A stretch of 64,000 nucleotides of DNA, from contig JAMXBD010000237.1 of the NCBI GenBank assembly GCA_024138025.1, positions 62,001 to 126,000 on the forward strand, read 5' to 3'. The DNA comes from Combretum micranthum. Taxonomy: Eukaryota > Streptophyta > Magnoliopsida > Myrtales > Combretaceae. The notes below the pieces were generated by a model. The model ran no database searches and had not been told where the DNA came from. It was given only the letters and a program-made list of their open reading frames with translations. Both the position numbers and the translations under genes were made by a program. Positions 48,647-61,200 of this stretch are shown piece after piece; position 1 is the stretch's first letter, and the number at the start of each line of letters is the position of its first letter.

Positions 48647-51600
48647 TGTGAACCCCCGAAGTTTTGAATTCAAATTAAAGCTTAAACCCTAATTAGAAGT
48701 CAACCGGATTTCTAGAGTCAACAAAATCCTAGTTTACCGTAACCGCTTAAGTCGGTATTCCTGTTCAAGAAACCCTAAGAGAGTAAGAAAGAGTTTAGTA
48801 AGTAGAATAGTACGTAATTATCCAAGGAAGCTTAAAAAGACCGGTTTAGTAAAACCGCGACTTGTTTTGAACCCGATCAGACACAGTTCTTGAAAAATGT
48901 GTCACAAGCTTGGAATAGTAAAAATATTCTGAATATACCGTTAGACTCGTAAAAATATAAGATCTTCAAAAATATCAATTTCATAATTTTTCGGTAGCTA
49001 AAAATATCAGATATCGCATTTATACGTGTATTTTCTTACTACCGGTACTTAAATTGTCATGTCTACTTTACATTACACTATTTATTACTATTCTATACTA
49101 TTTATCTATCTCTACTTTTTCTTACAACCCATACCTCTATTTCTTACACATTTTCATTTCCAATACAACTTCACATCTTTCATATCTTACTTTTAATTAA
49201 CAAAAATACAAAAAAATAAATTTTCTCTCCCTCTCCTCACAAAAATTGCGCCGGCCCTACTCTTCCTCTCCAAATTGTTTTGTTTTCAATTTATTTAATT
49301 AACACAAATTATCTCCCACATTTTCCTATAAATACCCTCTCTTACTTCCACTTCTTTCACACCTTTCTTCTACTAAAGTTACTCTCTCAAAAATCCTTCA
49401 AGAATTTCCTCTCAAGAAGTTCTCTCTAGTTTAGTTCCTTTAGGTAAACTTTCTTCAAGTTTTCTTTATGTTCATCTACTTAGTATGAACTTAGTGTGTG
49501 TTTTCTAAACCATGAAGGTTAAGGAAAGCAACAATAGGTTCATACTTTGTTTTTGTTCATCATCAAATTCCTTTATGTTGTTTTTATGTTTATAACTATC
49601 TAATATATCTATATAGCTATATATATTATGTAGAGCATATAAGCTCATTGTTTTGCAATTTATTTACTTTCCTTGCAATTTATTTACATTCATGTTATTT
49701 TTAAGACTAGTCTTTCTAGTCTTAGACTTATCCTCATCAAGTCAAAACATTTTCTTTTTATTTTGGGACTAGTCTTTTCTTAGTCCCGGATACCTTGATG
49801 AAGCTAAGGTTCCAATACTTGATTTATTTCCTTATTAGCTTATTCTTTCAAGTTATTATGTTTCTTTATGTTTTCGTAACTTTATGATTCATATTCATGC
49901 ATGAACATAATGGTTTTGTCTCAACAAAATAAAATGAGGAAATGTTTTCTTAAAATAAAGATTCTTTTCTAGAAATAAAAGTAGGAAGTAAACTTTTCTA
50001 AAAACTAAGAAGTCATCTTAAATAAACTTAGAGGAGTTCATAAGAAATTTTATAAACATACATGACAAAGAAAAGACTTTTTGAAGTAAACAAAGATTTT
50101 ACAACAACTTTACTTTTCTTCAAATGATAGAAATTCTTTCACAAGAAATCAAGAAATTATTTCTCTAAACATAGAAGTGTTATTACTTTCAAAAGTGTTG
50201 GAAGCTAAGCTTAGGAAATAAAAATCATTCCTTAGGAATTTAAAGAGATTACGAAAATAAAATTTAGGAAAAGAAAAGAAATACTCATTATAAATAACTT
50301 AAAATATTTTCAAAGCAAAATGAATATTTCCAAAAGTTCTCAAGTTTCAAAATCTTTAAAGACTTTACTTTTTCATAATTTGAGACAACTTCATTAACTT
50401 CATACATTTGTTATGAGCCAGTAAATATATGAATATACCTTCCAAAAGTTTTTACAAGCTATTATATTGTTTATCTCTTCAAAATGAGCATTGGATAAAA
50501 GAAGGAAAACAAGTTTATAAAAATTCGTGTGAATTGTCCGCCACTTTTTTGGACTCAAACGACTTAGTTTGATGAAAATAAGTTTAGAAATAGATAGATC
50601 TTTTCGAATAGGTAGAAAACGGTATATTATATGCGAAATTCCGAGTTAAAATGAGCAAGTTATGGCCATTTTAAGTTGGAATTTCCTCTTATACGATTTC
50701 ACCACGATTTTAAGAAAAGTTTAGAATCTTCAAGAATAGAGATTTGTGAAAGATTCATTTTGGGTATTTCATCTTGTTTAGGTGGAGAAGGACCTGAGAT
50801 CACTTTTCCTAAAGCTTACTTCGATTAGGATCTACCGAAATGGAGTGAGTTAATTCTTGACTTAAGTTACATTTCTTTGTTTTGTGCTTGTAAGTAGCTC
50901 CACTAACACTTAAGAAAAAGATAAAATGAATAATTATTGTGTGACTTGGGAAAATGATTGATTGAATATAAGTTAAGAATATCGAAAGAAGGTTTGATAA
51001 ATAAATTGTGATTCTTGTATTGATATGGTAAAAATTGTGTTGATCGCCTTCAACTTGAACTAAATATTATTTGGTTAAATATATATTGAAATCAATTCAT
51101 GCATATCATACTTATGAGTCACATTTGTTTCACTACTATTCTTCGTGTGGGGAAACGAGGAAATGGTAGTGGTGGCTGGTAGGAGCCGGAAAGTCTACAT
51201 GGGCTAGTAGGAGCCAGAAAGTCTATAGGGCGAGCAGGAGCTGATAAATCTGCAAATATTGATGGTCATATGGGCTTGTAACCTCCCAAACCTCGACATG
51301 GATGGCGTAAAATCCATGCTACACTTGATTTCCAGTTAATCATGTGTATTTTGTTTGTTCATATGAGTGGTGCATTCTCATATGCTTGATTAAATACTTG
51401 TTTGAATTATGGAAATGTCTTGTAGATGGAATTATCTCACTAAGCTAGTTTTGCTTATACCCTTATAGCTTTTTGTTACAGTACGATTACCTTTGGTTGG
51501 CCCCAAGGAGCCCCGGAGCCCGTATGCCAGGTACGAGTTTAAGCTACTAGGAGTTTTTGGGAGAAGCTTTATGTATTTAAGTTTTGAACATAGGCTTCTA

Positions 51601-51902
51601 GGAAAATCTCTATAGTAGGCTTATATTATAGTTGTTATTATTTTGTTAGAAGACTTCTAAAGCGGGGGAATGCCCCTAAGATGATGTAAGGATATTATTA
51701 TGAAAATCTTATGTTTATTTATATAAGTGCTTGCTTGCTTTTATTATCTACTTAAATGTAATACCCCTGTGAGTCTCCTACTATCTTGGAAGCACGTTTT
51801 ACATGTGATATCGAAGCTCTTACATGACTAAGGTTGTCATTCATTAGCTTTAATATTATATGCGGCGGGCTGCCATGTTTAGGGTATCCTCCGAGGCATG
51901 AC
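48647..51902 (+). repeat. Element A 5' LTR (3256 bp)
   Basis: It starts TGTGAACCCCCGAAG and ends GAGGCATGACA. A TATA box TATAAATA lies at 49327-49334. Near the 3' side, three 28-bp units (51175-51257) repeat G(G/A)TAGGAGCC(G/A)GAAAGTCTA. Relative to the 3' LTR it has an extra ~17-bp TTGCAATTTATTTAC repeat near 49670. Confidence 0.92.
49327..49334 (+). promoter_or_regulatory. TATA box of element A 5' LTR
   Basis: CCTATAAATACCC at the end of a pyrimidine-rich stretch. The identical sequence is at 59446-59453 in the 3' LTR. It is the likely U3 promoter for the retroelement RNA. Confidence 0.65.
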
Positions 51903-51910
51903 AGTTTAAG

Positions 51911-51922
51911 TTGGTATCAGAG
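51911..51922 (+). other. Primer-binding site (initiator tRNA-Met)
   Basis: TGGTATCAGAGC, complementary to the 3' end of plant initiator tRNA-Met, lies 9 bp after the 5' LTR. It is the standard minus-strand priming site of this superfamily. Confidence 0.9.
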
Positions 51923-52020
51923 CGCAACTTTTAGATAAAAGATAGTAGAAATAGACTTTAAGTTAGATAGTAAGAAGTTAGAACTTAAGCTTAAGATCTG
52001 ATCCTCTTGTTGTTCTATTT

Positions 52021-53048
52021 TGATAGCTAACCTTCCCCGAAGTTAAGGAAAAATCCCGAAATTTCCTTAAGGACCCAGATGAGACTTTTGTGAACTACCG
52101 TCTTAGGTTGAGAGTCCTATGTGAAGAATTTGCGTTAGTTGAAAGACCCAGAACCGCCCAAGAAATGTTTAAGTTATGGAGGAAAGGTTTGAAACATTCT
52201 TTATGGAGAAACTTGCCCAAAGAACTAAGATTTGATGTCGTAAGCAGACGAAGGTCGAGCGACGTAGAGGTTATGTATAGAGAAACCATGCTACAAGAGA
52301 TGACCTTCATCTTAAAGGCAGAAGGAACCCAACAGGACCCAGACTTCCGAACTTGGAACAAGTTAGGACCCCTTTATATCTATGCACATGATGAGCTGGC
52401 AGACCACAGCGATTGGTTAAAGGCGGACGCGAAAGAACGATTCTACTGGTACGCCGCCTACAAACGTATTGTCCCCATGCCATCAGAATGTAGCATCAAC
52501 CAAACTCCATCGGAATGCAGTTGGAAGTAATCCCAGACGAAGATTTCATCATGGAAGATGCCCAAAGGAATGAAGGAAATGGAGAGACAGAAGGTGATCC
52601 TGAAGAAGACCCCAGCGAAAACCCAGAACCTGAGGAAAATCCGTCCATAACTCCTTGGGAACATAGTCCCCTGATTCCCAGTCTGGTACCCCCGCGAAGG
52701 TTGAGTCAGGATATTCCTATGGAGACAGTAGCAAGAAATAACACGGTGATGATTTCTGACTCAGAGGAAGAAGGAAGGAGAGATGACCAGCAATGGAGGA
52801 ATGATTTCGATCCAAGTGGATTTTTAAGAAGCCGATCTCAAACCCCTACCATAGCAATGGCACCTAAAGGAGGAGATCAAGAAGAACAAGAGACAACAAA
52901 TGACACCACTCAAGGAGAAAGGACTTCCATGCATGAAGAAGTATGGCCGTCTCAGGCAGAAATCACCTCAAGGTATAGAGGAAAAAGGATGTATGTGAGT
53001 CAGTATTTGCGACAGTTTGTCAAGAAACATAAAGGATCCATTAGTTGA
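52021..53048 (+). pseudogene. Extra coding-like region between PBS and gag in element A (unknown)
   Basis: Two overlapping frames, 52090-52530 (open from about 52029 without an ATG) and 52515-53048, read like one protein broken by a frameshift near 52515. The first part is helical with ETFVNYRLRLRVLCEEFALV and a GLKHSLWRNLPKEL segment. It vaguely resembles a gag-type helical domain but carries no hallmark motif. The middle is SDWLKADAKERFYWYAAYKR. The second part is very acidic and Pro-rich, then ends basic (YRGKRMYVSQYLRQFVKKHKG). Codon texture and length argue for real past coding. I cannot name it. It could be a captured host fragment, a second gag-like frame or an accessory protein. Confidence 0.5.
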
Positions 53049-53405
53049 AGCATGAACCCAGCGCCATCCCCGTAAAGAGAAGAAGATTGAAGTAAAGGAA
53101 GATGAGCACAATCCAACAAGTCCAAGCAAGCCTTTTCCTAGGACTCGAATAGGCATATCTTTGTTATAATGCATGAATGTTCTTATTTTTAATGATGTGT
53201 TTTAAGTATCTCCTATTTTGAACAATTATCTTTTTGAGAATGGTTCTAACCTTCTCAAAATATGTAAGGGTTATCACCCTCTTTTGTTTTAATGCAAGGT
53301 ATTCTATGTTTGATTTCATGATTCTTGGATTTGATTGCCTTGAATAATTTCTATGCAAATTACGATATTTCCGATCTCTTTCCAAAGATTTAAGAGTCTA
53401 AAACT
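53049..53405 (+). other. Non-coding spacer before gag in element A
   Basis: AT-rich sequence with intron-like pyrimidine stretches separates the extra frame from gag. No coding signal was seen. Confidence 0.45.
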
Positions 53406-54772
53406 ATTAACAGACGAGGTAGGAGAGGTAGAAGACGAGAGCGACGCGCCTCTAATAATGTTCCAGCTGAACCAGAAAATCCCCCAGCAAGTCAACAAGC
53501 AGCATCACCAAATCCCCCACAAAACCAACAAGGTGATGTTTGGGCTGCAATTAATCAACTAGCTGGTCTAGTCAACAACTTCATGCAACATGCACAAAAC
53601 ATGCCACCTCCGGCTGCCAATGCACCAGAAGCGACAGTTAAGGCACCTGCACCACCAGAAGCTGAGTCTCAAACTGTTCCTTTACCAGCACCATCGTCAC
53701 CTCGACCTTACCGAAGTTCCCTACCAGACTTCATCAAGAGCAATAGATACTTTGATGGGAGTTTTGGAAAGCCAGATGAAGCAGAGGACTAGCTAGCACA
53801 GATTGAAAGATCGTTTGCCGCATATGAAGTACCCCATCATCTTCGCTTGGATTATGGCACATATATGTTAAGGTTCAACGCCAGAATATGGTGGGAATCA
53901 AAAAGTAGGGAATTGCTGCCACCGGTGACCTAGGCGACCTTCCAAAGAGAATTCCTGGAAAATGACTTTCTTGGAAGTTTGAGGGTACAACACAGTGGAG
54001 ATTTCCTTCACATATCTCAGAAAGGAAGGATGGTGGAGCAATATGAGACGGAGTTTAGTCGTCTACTTCAATATGCGTCGAATCCTTCAGGCACAGTGAA
54101 GAATTGAAGAGACAAGTCTTCCTGAGTAGCCTAGATGAAGATTTGAGGATGCGTTTGGAGGAGTTAGATCTAAGGACCCTCCGTGAATTGATTGAAAGGG
54201 CTCGTATAATAGAGGGAGCCAAGAAGAGGAAAAGCAAGGCACCTGAGAAGCGAACCTTTGTGTTCGAAAAAAGGGCTCAAGATAGTTACAGCCCCAGTTT
54301 TTAGAACAAGAAGTTTAAACCCTTCAATAGTTACAGAGGAAGTACTAGTGGTAACAAGGAGGCATCCGAGGTTAAAGTGACATGTTGGAAATGTAAGAAG
54401 GAACACTATCCGAAGAGGTGCCCCTTGCTTCAACACAAATGCTATTTTTGTGGAGACCCCAACCACAAGATCGATGACTGCCTAAAGAAGGCTTCTACCG
54501 TTTGCTTTGTATGTAAGCAAACTGGGCACTTCGCCAATGAATGCCCACAGAGAAAGAATGCCCCAGCAAACCGTTTGGCTCAGTGGGAGGAGCTACATTG
54601 GCGAAGAATGGAAGTGGAGGGAACAACTCGAACCGTTTGGAGCAGCTGTCCACGGAATGAGATATACAACTTGGAAGGACAGTGGGTATGTGAAGAGTCG
54701 GATGATGAAGAAGCGGAGTTAGCAGCCATGGACGGAGATTGTGGCCCAGATTTTGGACTGGTGACAGGTTAG
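53406..54772 (+). pseudogene. Element A gag (capsid and nucleocapsid), disrupted
   Basis: Reading starts near the ATT at 53406-53408, where an ATG would be expected before the basic RRGRRGRRRERR N-terminus. A Pro/Gln-rich linker, the retrotransposon gag domain (SNRYFDGSFGKPDEAED, LAQIERSFAAYEVP, then EYETEFSRLLQYA) and a nucleocapsid region follow. The nucleocapsid has three cysteine knuckles at about 54386-54545: CWKCKKEHYPKRC, CYFCGDPNHKIDDC and CFVCKQTGHFANEC. In-frame stops occur at 53790, 53931 and 54302, with one frameshift at about 54060-54100. The last stop is at 54770. gag would form the virus-like particle and package RNA; this copy cannot. Confidence 0.85.
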
Positions 54773-54910
54773 AATCAAAACTCCTCTACCTTTGATGCAA
54801 GTTATTAAGTATCCTATGTTCAAATCCTATGCTAGAAATATAAAGTTTTATACCGTAAATAGCTTAAGTATACCAGCTTCGTGATTAGTATAAAATTCGA
54901 GTGCAAGACA

Positions 54911-55460
54911 TGTACGCGTAGCTAGTCAAATCGCTTATGCTTTGTTCGACACGGGAGCTTCACATTCCTTTATCACCGTTAGCCTAGCTAAACAAACTGG
55001 TTTACCCATAGATACTATCGCTACTGGTTTTCGAGTTAAGACCCCCACCGGAAGCATAGTAACAACTAAGGAGGTGCTTAAGGATTGTCCCATGGAGATA
55101 CAAGGAAGTTACTCTAAATGTGACCTGATAATCTTGGAAATGAGCAAGTACGAAGTAATCTTAGGAATGAGTTTGTTAACATCCGTTAAAGCCCTAGTGG
55201 ATTGTAGATGCAAAGAGGTGAAGTTTAAGGATCAAGATGGATGTGAAATAGTGTTCAGGGGAGAATCCACGGTGAAGTTAAACTCATTTGAGTTAATGGA
55301 TGATGAAGAGATCAACTTATGTATCATGGACGAAGAAGAAAAGGAGAAACCTGAGTTAGAATCCATACAAGTGGTTAAGGAATTCCAGATGTGTTCCCTG
55401 ATGGATTGCCTGGATTACAATCCAAGAGAGAAATCGATTTCGAAATTGACTTATTGGTAA
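54911..55460 (+). pseudogene. Element A pol: aspartic protease
   Basis: The frame 54942-55460 opens with FDTGASHSFI; the D-T-G triad is the catalytic aspartate motif of retropepsins. IILEMSKYEVILGMSLL follows, the second conserved block (ILGM). The coding sequence begins a little upstream, near 54911, without a visible ATG, so it was probably expressed as part of a polyprotein. A one-base loss near 55385 shifts the frame into the reverse transcriptase, which continues in another frame from 55391. Confidence 0.85.
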
Positions 55461-57004
55461 ACACAGAGGCAATATCAAAGGCACCCTACCGGATGGCACC
55501 AGTAGAGCTTAAGGAGTTAAAGACTCAGTTACAAGACTTGTTAGATCAAGGTTTTATCCGACCGAGTGTATCACCCTGGGGAGCACCAGTGTTATTCGTG
55601 AAGAAGAAGGATGGTTCCATGCGCTTACGCATCGATTATCGGGAACTCAACAAAGTCACCATCAAAAACAAGTATCCACTCCCAAGGATAGATGACCTTT
55701 TTGATCAGCTTCAAGGAGCTAGCGTCTTTTCAAGGATTGACCTACGATCAGGATACCACCGATTGAGAATTAAACCTGAGGATGTACCTAAGACATCTTT
55801 CAGAACTCGCTACGGACATTACGAGTTTCTGGTAATGCCTTTTGGATTAACCAACGCACCAGCAGCTTTCATGGATCTCATGAATCGAGTATATAAGCCC
55901 CTGTTGGATAAGTGCATGATAGTCTTCATCGACGATATTCTAATCTACTCCCAGACACGAGAGCAACATGAGGAACACTTAAGAATGGCGTTACACACCT
56001 TACGTGAGCATAAGTTGTACGCCAAGCTGTCTAAGTGTGACTTCTGGTTGGATCAGATATCTTTTCTAGGACATGTCATATTTGGAGAAGGAATATCGGT
56101 GGACCCTGAAAAGATCAAGGCAGTGATGGATTGGAAGCAACCTAAGACTGTGACTGAAGTGAGAAGTTTTCTCGGATTGGCTGTATATTATAGAAAGTTT
56201 GTAAAGAATTTTTCTACCATCGCCAAACCCCTCACACAGTTAACTCAGAAAGATGAGAAGTTCATTTGGACAGATAAGAGAGAACAAGCTTTTCAAGAGT
56301 TGAAGAAAAGGCTTGTATCTGCCCCAATCTTAATTCTACCAGATCCTGAGAAGCCGTATACGGTACACAGTGATGCCTCCAGAAATGGGCTTGGATGCAT
56401 ATTGATGCAAGATGGAAAGGTGATCGCTTATGCATCACGATAGCTTAGGCCTCATGAACAGAATTACCCCACTCATGATCTGGAGTTAGCCGCCGTTGTG
56501 TTCGCACTTAAGTTATGGAGACATTACTTGTATGGACAAAGATGCAAAATCTACACTGACCATAAGAGCCTCAAGTATCTATTTACGCAGAAGGAGTTGA
56601 ATATGCAGCAACGGAGATGGTTGGAACTCATCAAAGATTATGACCTTGGGATAAATTACTGTCCAGGGAGAGTGAACGCAGTTGTAGATGCCCTGAGTAG
56701 AAAGAATTATGGAGAAGTAGCTACCTTGCTCACGGATAAGAAGGAGCTAATAAAGGAATTTGAAAGAATGAGTATCGAATTCATAGGGCAAAGTGTGGAA
56801 GTGGAAATCGCCAGCCTTATCATGGAACCCACCTTAGTGGAGAGAATCAAGGAGGCCCAACGATATGACGAGACGATTCAGAAGATTAAGGGAGAGGTAC
56901 AAGAAGGAAAATACACCGACTTTACCATAGATGAGGATGAAGTGGTAAGAATGAAAGGAAGGTTATGTGTCCCAGATGATGAGGATATGAGGAGGAAATC
57001 ATGA
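55391..57004 (+). pseudogene. Element A pol: reverse transcriptase and RNase H
   Basis: Frame 55391-56443 holds the reverse transcriptase: [28 protein letters not shown], then [12 protein letters not shown] and the catalytic [10 protein letters not shown] (the two Asp at 55931-55936), followed by the thumb and the start of RNase H ([13 protein letters not shown]). A TAG at 56441-56443 ends it. The same frame resumes and RNase H continues at 56498-57004 with [19 protein letters not shown] and the VVDALSRK end. A frameshift at about 57000 leads into integrase. Catalytic motifs are intact, so the lesions are few and probably recent. Confidence 0.9.
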
Positions 57005-58051
57005 ATGAAGCACATCATTCAGGATATACCATGCATCCAGGAGGAACTAAAATGTACCAGGACCTGAAAAGCCACTACTGGTGGAACGGCATGAAGAGAG
57101 ACGTGGCAGATTTTGTGCTAAAGTGTCCCACATGCCAACAAGTGAAAGTGGAGCACCAAAGACCTGGAGGACTTTTGAAACCCCTGCCGATACCCGAATG
57201 GAAATGGGATCAAATCACAATGGATTTTGTGTGCGGATTGCCAAGAACTTCTACAGGATATGATGCTATTTGGGTCATAGTGATCGAAAAAGACAGCACA
57301 TTTCCTCCCAATCAACATGACATACTCCATGGATAAGTTGGCAAGGATATACATAAGGGAAATAGTGCGATTGCATGGAGTGCCCCGGAATAGTTTCCGA
57401 CCGAGACCCAAGGTTTGTGTCTAAATTTTGGACGAGCTTACAAAGATGTATGGGAACAAAGCTACACTTCAGTACTGCTTATCACCCTCAAACAGACGGT
57501 CAATCAGAGAGGACGATACAAACTTTGGAGGATATGTTGCAGCTTGTGTGATAGAGTTTAAAGGTAGTTGGGACACACCTACTCTGGTAGAGTTCGCCTA
57601 CAACAACAGCTACCACTCTACAATCCAGATGCCACCTTATGAAGCGTTGTATGGAAGACGGTGTCGATCACCATTGTTCTGGGATGATGTAGAAAAGTTG
57701 AGCATCGGACCTGACTTGGTACAAGATGCGGCCGACAAGGTGCGGATCATCCAACAAAAGATGAAGGAAGCACAAGATAGACAAAAGAGCTGGGTGGATA
57801 TGAAGAGACGTACGCTTGAGTTTGAAGTTGGGGACCATGTGTACTTGAAAGTAAACCCCATCAAGAGTATTCACCGAGTTCGGGCACAAGGAAAATTGAG
57901 CCCACGATATGTTGGACCTTTTGAAGTGCTTGAAAGAGTAGGAGATCTTGCTTATCGTCTGGCACTCCCTCCTAACCTATCTGGAATTCACAATGTATTC
58001 CACGTATCAGTTCTACGGAAACATGTGTCAATCCTAGGATTGCAGAACTGA
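57001..58051 (+). pseudogene. Element A pol: integrase
   Basis: Frame 57001-57336 begins with the H2C2 zinc-binding region (HHSGYTMHPGG ... CPTCQQVK) and the first catalytic Asp (ITMDFVCGLP). A frameshift near 57280 moves the reading. The second catalytic Asp region lies in another frame at about 57395 and the catalytic Glu region at about 57500, so the core is split by at least three shifts. From about 57540 the frame 57428-58051 reads the C-terminal half: VEFAYNNSYHSTIQMPPYEALYGR, SWVDMKRR, PRYVGPFEVLERVGDLAYRLALP and HNVFHVSVLRK (GPY/F module). A frame change near 58020 ends it before the chromodomain. Confidence 0.88.
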
Positions 58052-58249
58052 ACCAGTTCGGTTGAAAGAAAATCTCACATACGAGGAGCACCCGATTCAG
58101 ATCCTAGATCACAAGGTGCAGAAGCTTCGAACAAGGAAATCAAGTATGTGAAGGTTCTATGGAGAAACCACTCGCATGAGGAAGCAACCTGGGAGGCTGA
58201 AAGCGACATACGCCAGAAGTATCCGAGTTTTTCGAAGAATCAGGTATGA
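58052..58249 (+). pseudogene. Element A chromodomain
   Basis: Sequence about 58070-58249 reads TYEEHPIQILDHKVQKLR and then, after a shift near 58128, KVLWRNHSHEEATWEAE and a TGA at 58247. This is the degenerate chromodomain at the integrase C-terminus of Tekay-type chromoviruses, thought to steer integration to marked chromatin. Confidence 0.8.
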
Positions 58250-58279
58250 ACTTCAAGTTTTGAGGACAAAACTTTCTTT

Positions 58280-58290
58280 AAGGGGGTAGG
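58280..58290 (+). other. Polypurine tract of element A
   Basis: AAGGGGGTAGG lies just before the 3' LTR start (58292). Confidence 0.85.
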
Positions 58291-58291
58291 T

Positions 58292-61200
58292 TGTAAACCC
58301 CCGAAGTTTTGAATTCAAATTAAAGCTTAAACCCTAATTAGAAGTCAACCGGATTTCTAGAGTCAACAAAATCCTAGTTTACCGTAACCGCTTAAGTCCG
58401 GCATTCCTGTTCAAGAAACCCTAACGGCCCGTTTACTTGGAGGTAATAGAGGAGGAATAGAATTTCTATTACTGGAATGTCTCTATTACTTTGTTTACTT
58501 GCATTAAATAAGCAGTAATAGATATTCCCATGCACTTTTTATTCCTTCTATAGAGGGAATAAAAAGTTCCATCTAACAGGTGGAACTTTTTATTCCTTTT
58601 CTATTCCCACTCCAGAAGCAATAAAAAATTAAATACCCTGTCCAAATTACCCTTAATTAAATGCTAAAATTAATACCACGATAAGGGCATAATGGTATTT
58701 TTAGCTTTATTAGCAGTTTAATGCTAGAATTAATAAGTTGAAGTAAACAATAGAATGTGTATTCCCCGTAATAAAACTTTAGACAAAGTAAACATAGAAA
58801 TAAACATTCCTACTATATTACCGGTAATATCATTCCCAAGGAATAACTTTTCTATTCCTTGCCTGTTTCCAAAGTTAAAGTAAACGGGTCGTAAGAGAGT
58901 AAGAAAGAGTTTAGTAAGTAGAATAGTACGTAATTATCCAAGGAAGCTTAAAAAGACCGGTTTAGTAAAACCGCGACTCGTTTTGAACCCGATCAGACAC
59001 AGTTCTTGAAAAATGTGTCACAGAGCTCGGAATAGTAAAAATATTCTGAATATACCGTTAGACTCGTAAAAATATAAGATCTTCAAAAATATCAATTTCA
59101 TAATTTTTCGGTAGCTAAAAATATCAGATATCGCATTTATACGTGTATTTTCTTACTACCGGTACTTAAATTGTCATGTCTACTTTACATTACACTATTT
59201 ATTACTATTCTATACTATTTATCTATCTCTACTTTTTCTTACAACCCATACCTCTATTTCTTATACATTTTCATTTCCAATACAACTTCACATATTTCAT
59301 ATCTTACTTTTAATTAACAAAAATACAAAAAAATAAATTTTCTCTCCCTCTCCTCACAAAAATTGCGCCGGCCCCCTACTCTTCCTCTCCAAATTGTTTT
59401 GTTTTCAATTTGTTTAATTAACACAAATTATCTCCCACATTTTCCTATAAATACCCTCTCTTACTTCCACTTCTTTCACACCTTTCTTCTACTAAAGTTA
59501 CTCTCTCAAAAATTCTTCAAGAATTTCCTCTCAAGAAGTTCTCTCTAGTTTAGTTCCTTCAGGTAAACTTTTTTCAAGTTTTCTTTATGTTCATCTACTT
59601 GGTATGAACTTAGTGTGTGTTTTCTAAACCATGAAGGTTAAGGAAAGCAACAATAGGTTCATACTTTGTTTTTGTTCATCATCAAATTCCTTTATGTTGT
59701 TTTTATGTTTATAACTATCTAATATATCTATATAGCTATATATATTATTTAGAGCATATAAGCTCATTGTTTTGCAATTTATTTACTTTCATGTTATTTT
59801 TAAGACTAGTCTTTCTAGTCTTAGACTTATCCTCATCAAGTCAAAACATTTTCTTTTTATTTTAGGACTAGTCTTTTCTTAGTCCCGGGATACCTTGATG
59901 AAGCTAAGGTTCCAATACTTGATTTATTTCCTTATTAGCTTATTCTTTCAAGTTATTATGTTTCTTTATGTTTTCGTAACTTTATGATTCATATTCATGC
60001 ATGAACATAATGGTTTTGTCTCAACAAAATAAAATGAGGAAATGTTTTCTTAAAATAAAGATTCTTTTCTAGAAATAAAAGTAGGAAGTAAACTTTTCTA
60101 AAAACTAAGAAGTCATCTTAAATAAACTTAGAGGAGTTCATAAGAAATTTTATAAACATACATGACAAAGAAAAGATTTTTTGAAGTAAACAAAGATTTT
60201 ACAACAACTTTACTTTTCTTCAAATGATAGAAATTCTTTCACAAGAAATCAAGAAATTATTTCTCTAAACATAGAAGTGTTATTACTTTCAAAAGTGTTG
60301 GAAGCTAAGCTTCGGAAATAAAAATCATTCCTTAGGAATTTAAAGAGATTACGAAAATAAAATTTAGGAAAAGAAAAGAAATACTCATTATAAATAACTT
60401 AAAATATTTTCAAAGCAAAATGAATATTTCCAAAAGTTCTTAAGTTTCAAAATCTTTAAAGACTTTACTTTTTCATAATTTGAGACAACTTCATTAACTT
60501 CATACATTTGTTATGAGCTAGTAAATATATGAATATACCTTCCAAAAGTTTTTACAAGCTATTATATTGTTTATCTCTTCAAAATGAGCATTGGATAAAA
60601 GAAGGAAAACAAGTTTATAAAAATTCGTGGTGAATTTGTCCGCCACTTTTTTGGGACTCAAACGACTTAGTTTGATGAAAATAAGTTTAGAAATAGATAG
60701 ATCTTTTCGAATAGGTAGAAAACGGTATATTATATGCGAAATTCCGAGTTAAAATGAGCAAGTTATGGCCATTTTAAGTTGGAATTTCCTCTTATACGAT
60801 TTCACCACGATTTTAAGAAAAGTTTAGAATCTTCAAGAATAGAGATTTCGTGAAAGATTCATTTTGGGTATTTCATCTTGTTTAGGTGGAGAAGGACCTG
60901 AGATCACTTTTCCCAAAGCTTACTTCGATTAGGATCTACCGAAATGGAGTGAGTTAATTCTTGACTTAAGTTACATTTCTTTGTTTTGTGCTTGTAAATA
61001 GCACCACTAACAATTAAGAAAAAGATAAAATGAATAATTATTGTGTGACTTGGGATTATGATTGGTTGAATATAAGTTAAGAATATCGAAAGAAGGTTTG
61101 ATAAATAAATTGTGATTCTTGTATTGATATGGTAAAAATTGTGTTGATCGCCTTCAACTTGAACTAAATATTATTTGGTTAAATATATATTGAAATCAAT

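Noticed and set aside
51903..51930. Considered a tRNA gene fragment
   Set aside because: It is only the 12-base primer-binding site complementary to tRNA-Met; no tRNA fold follows.
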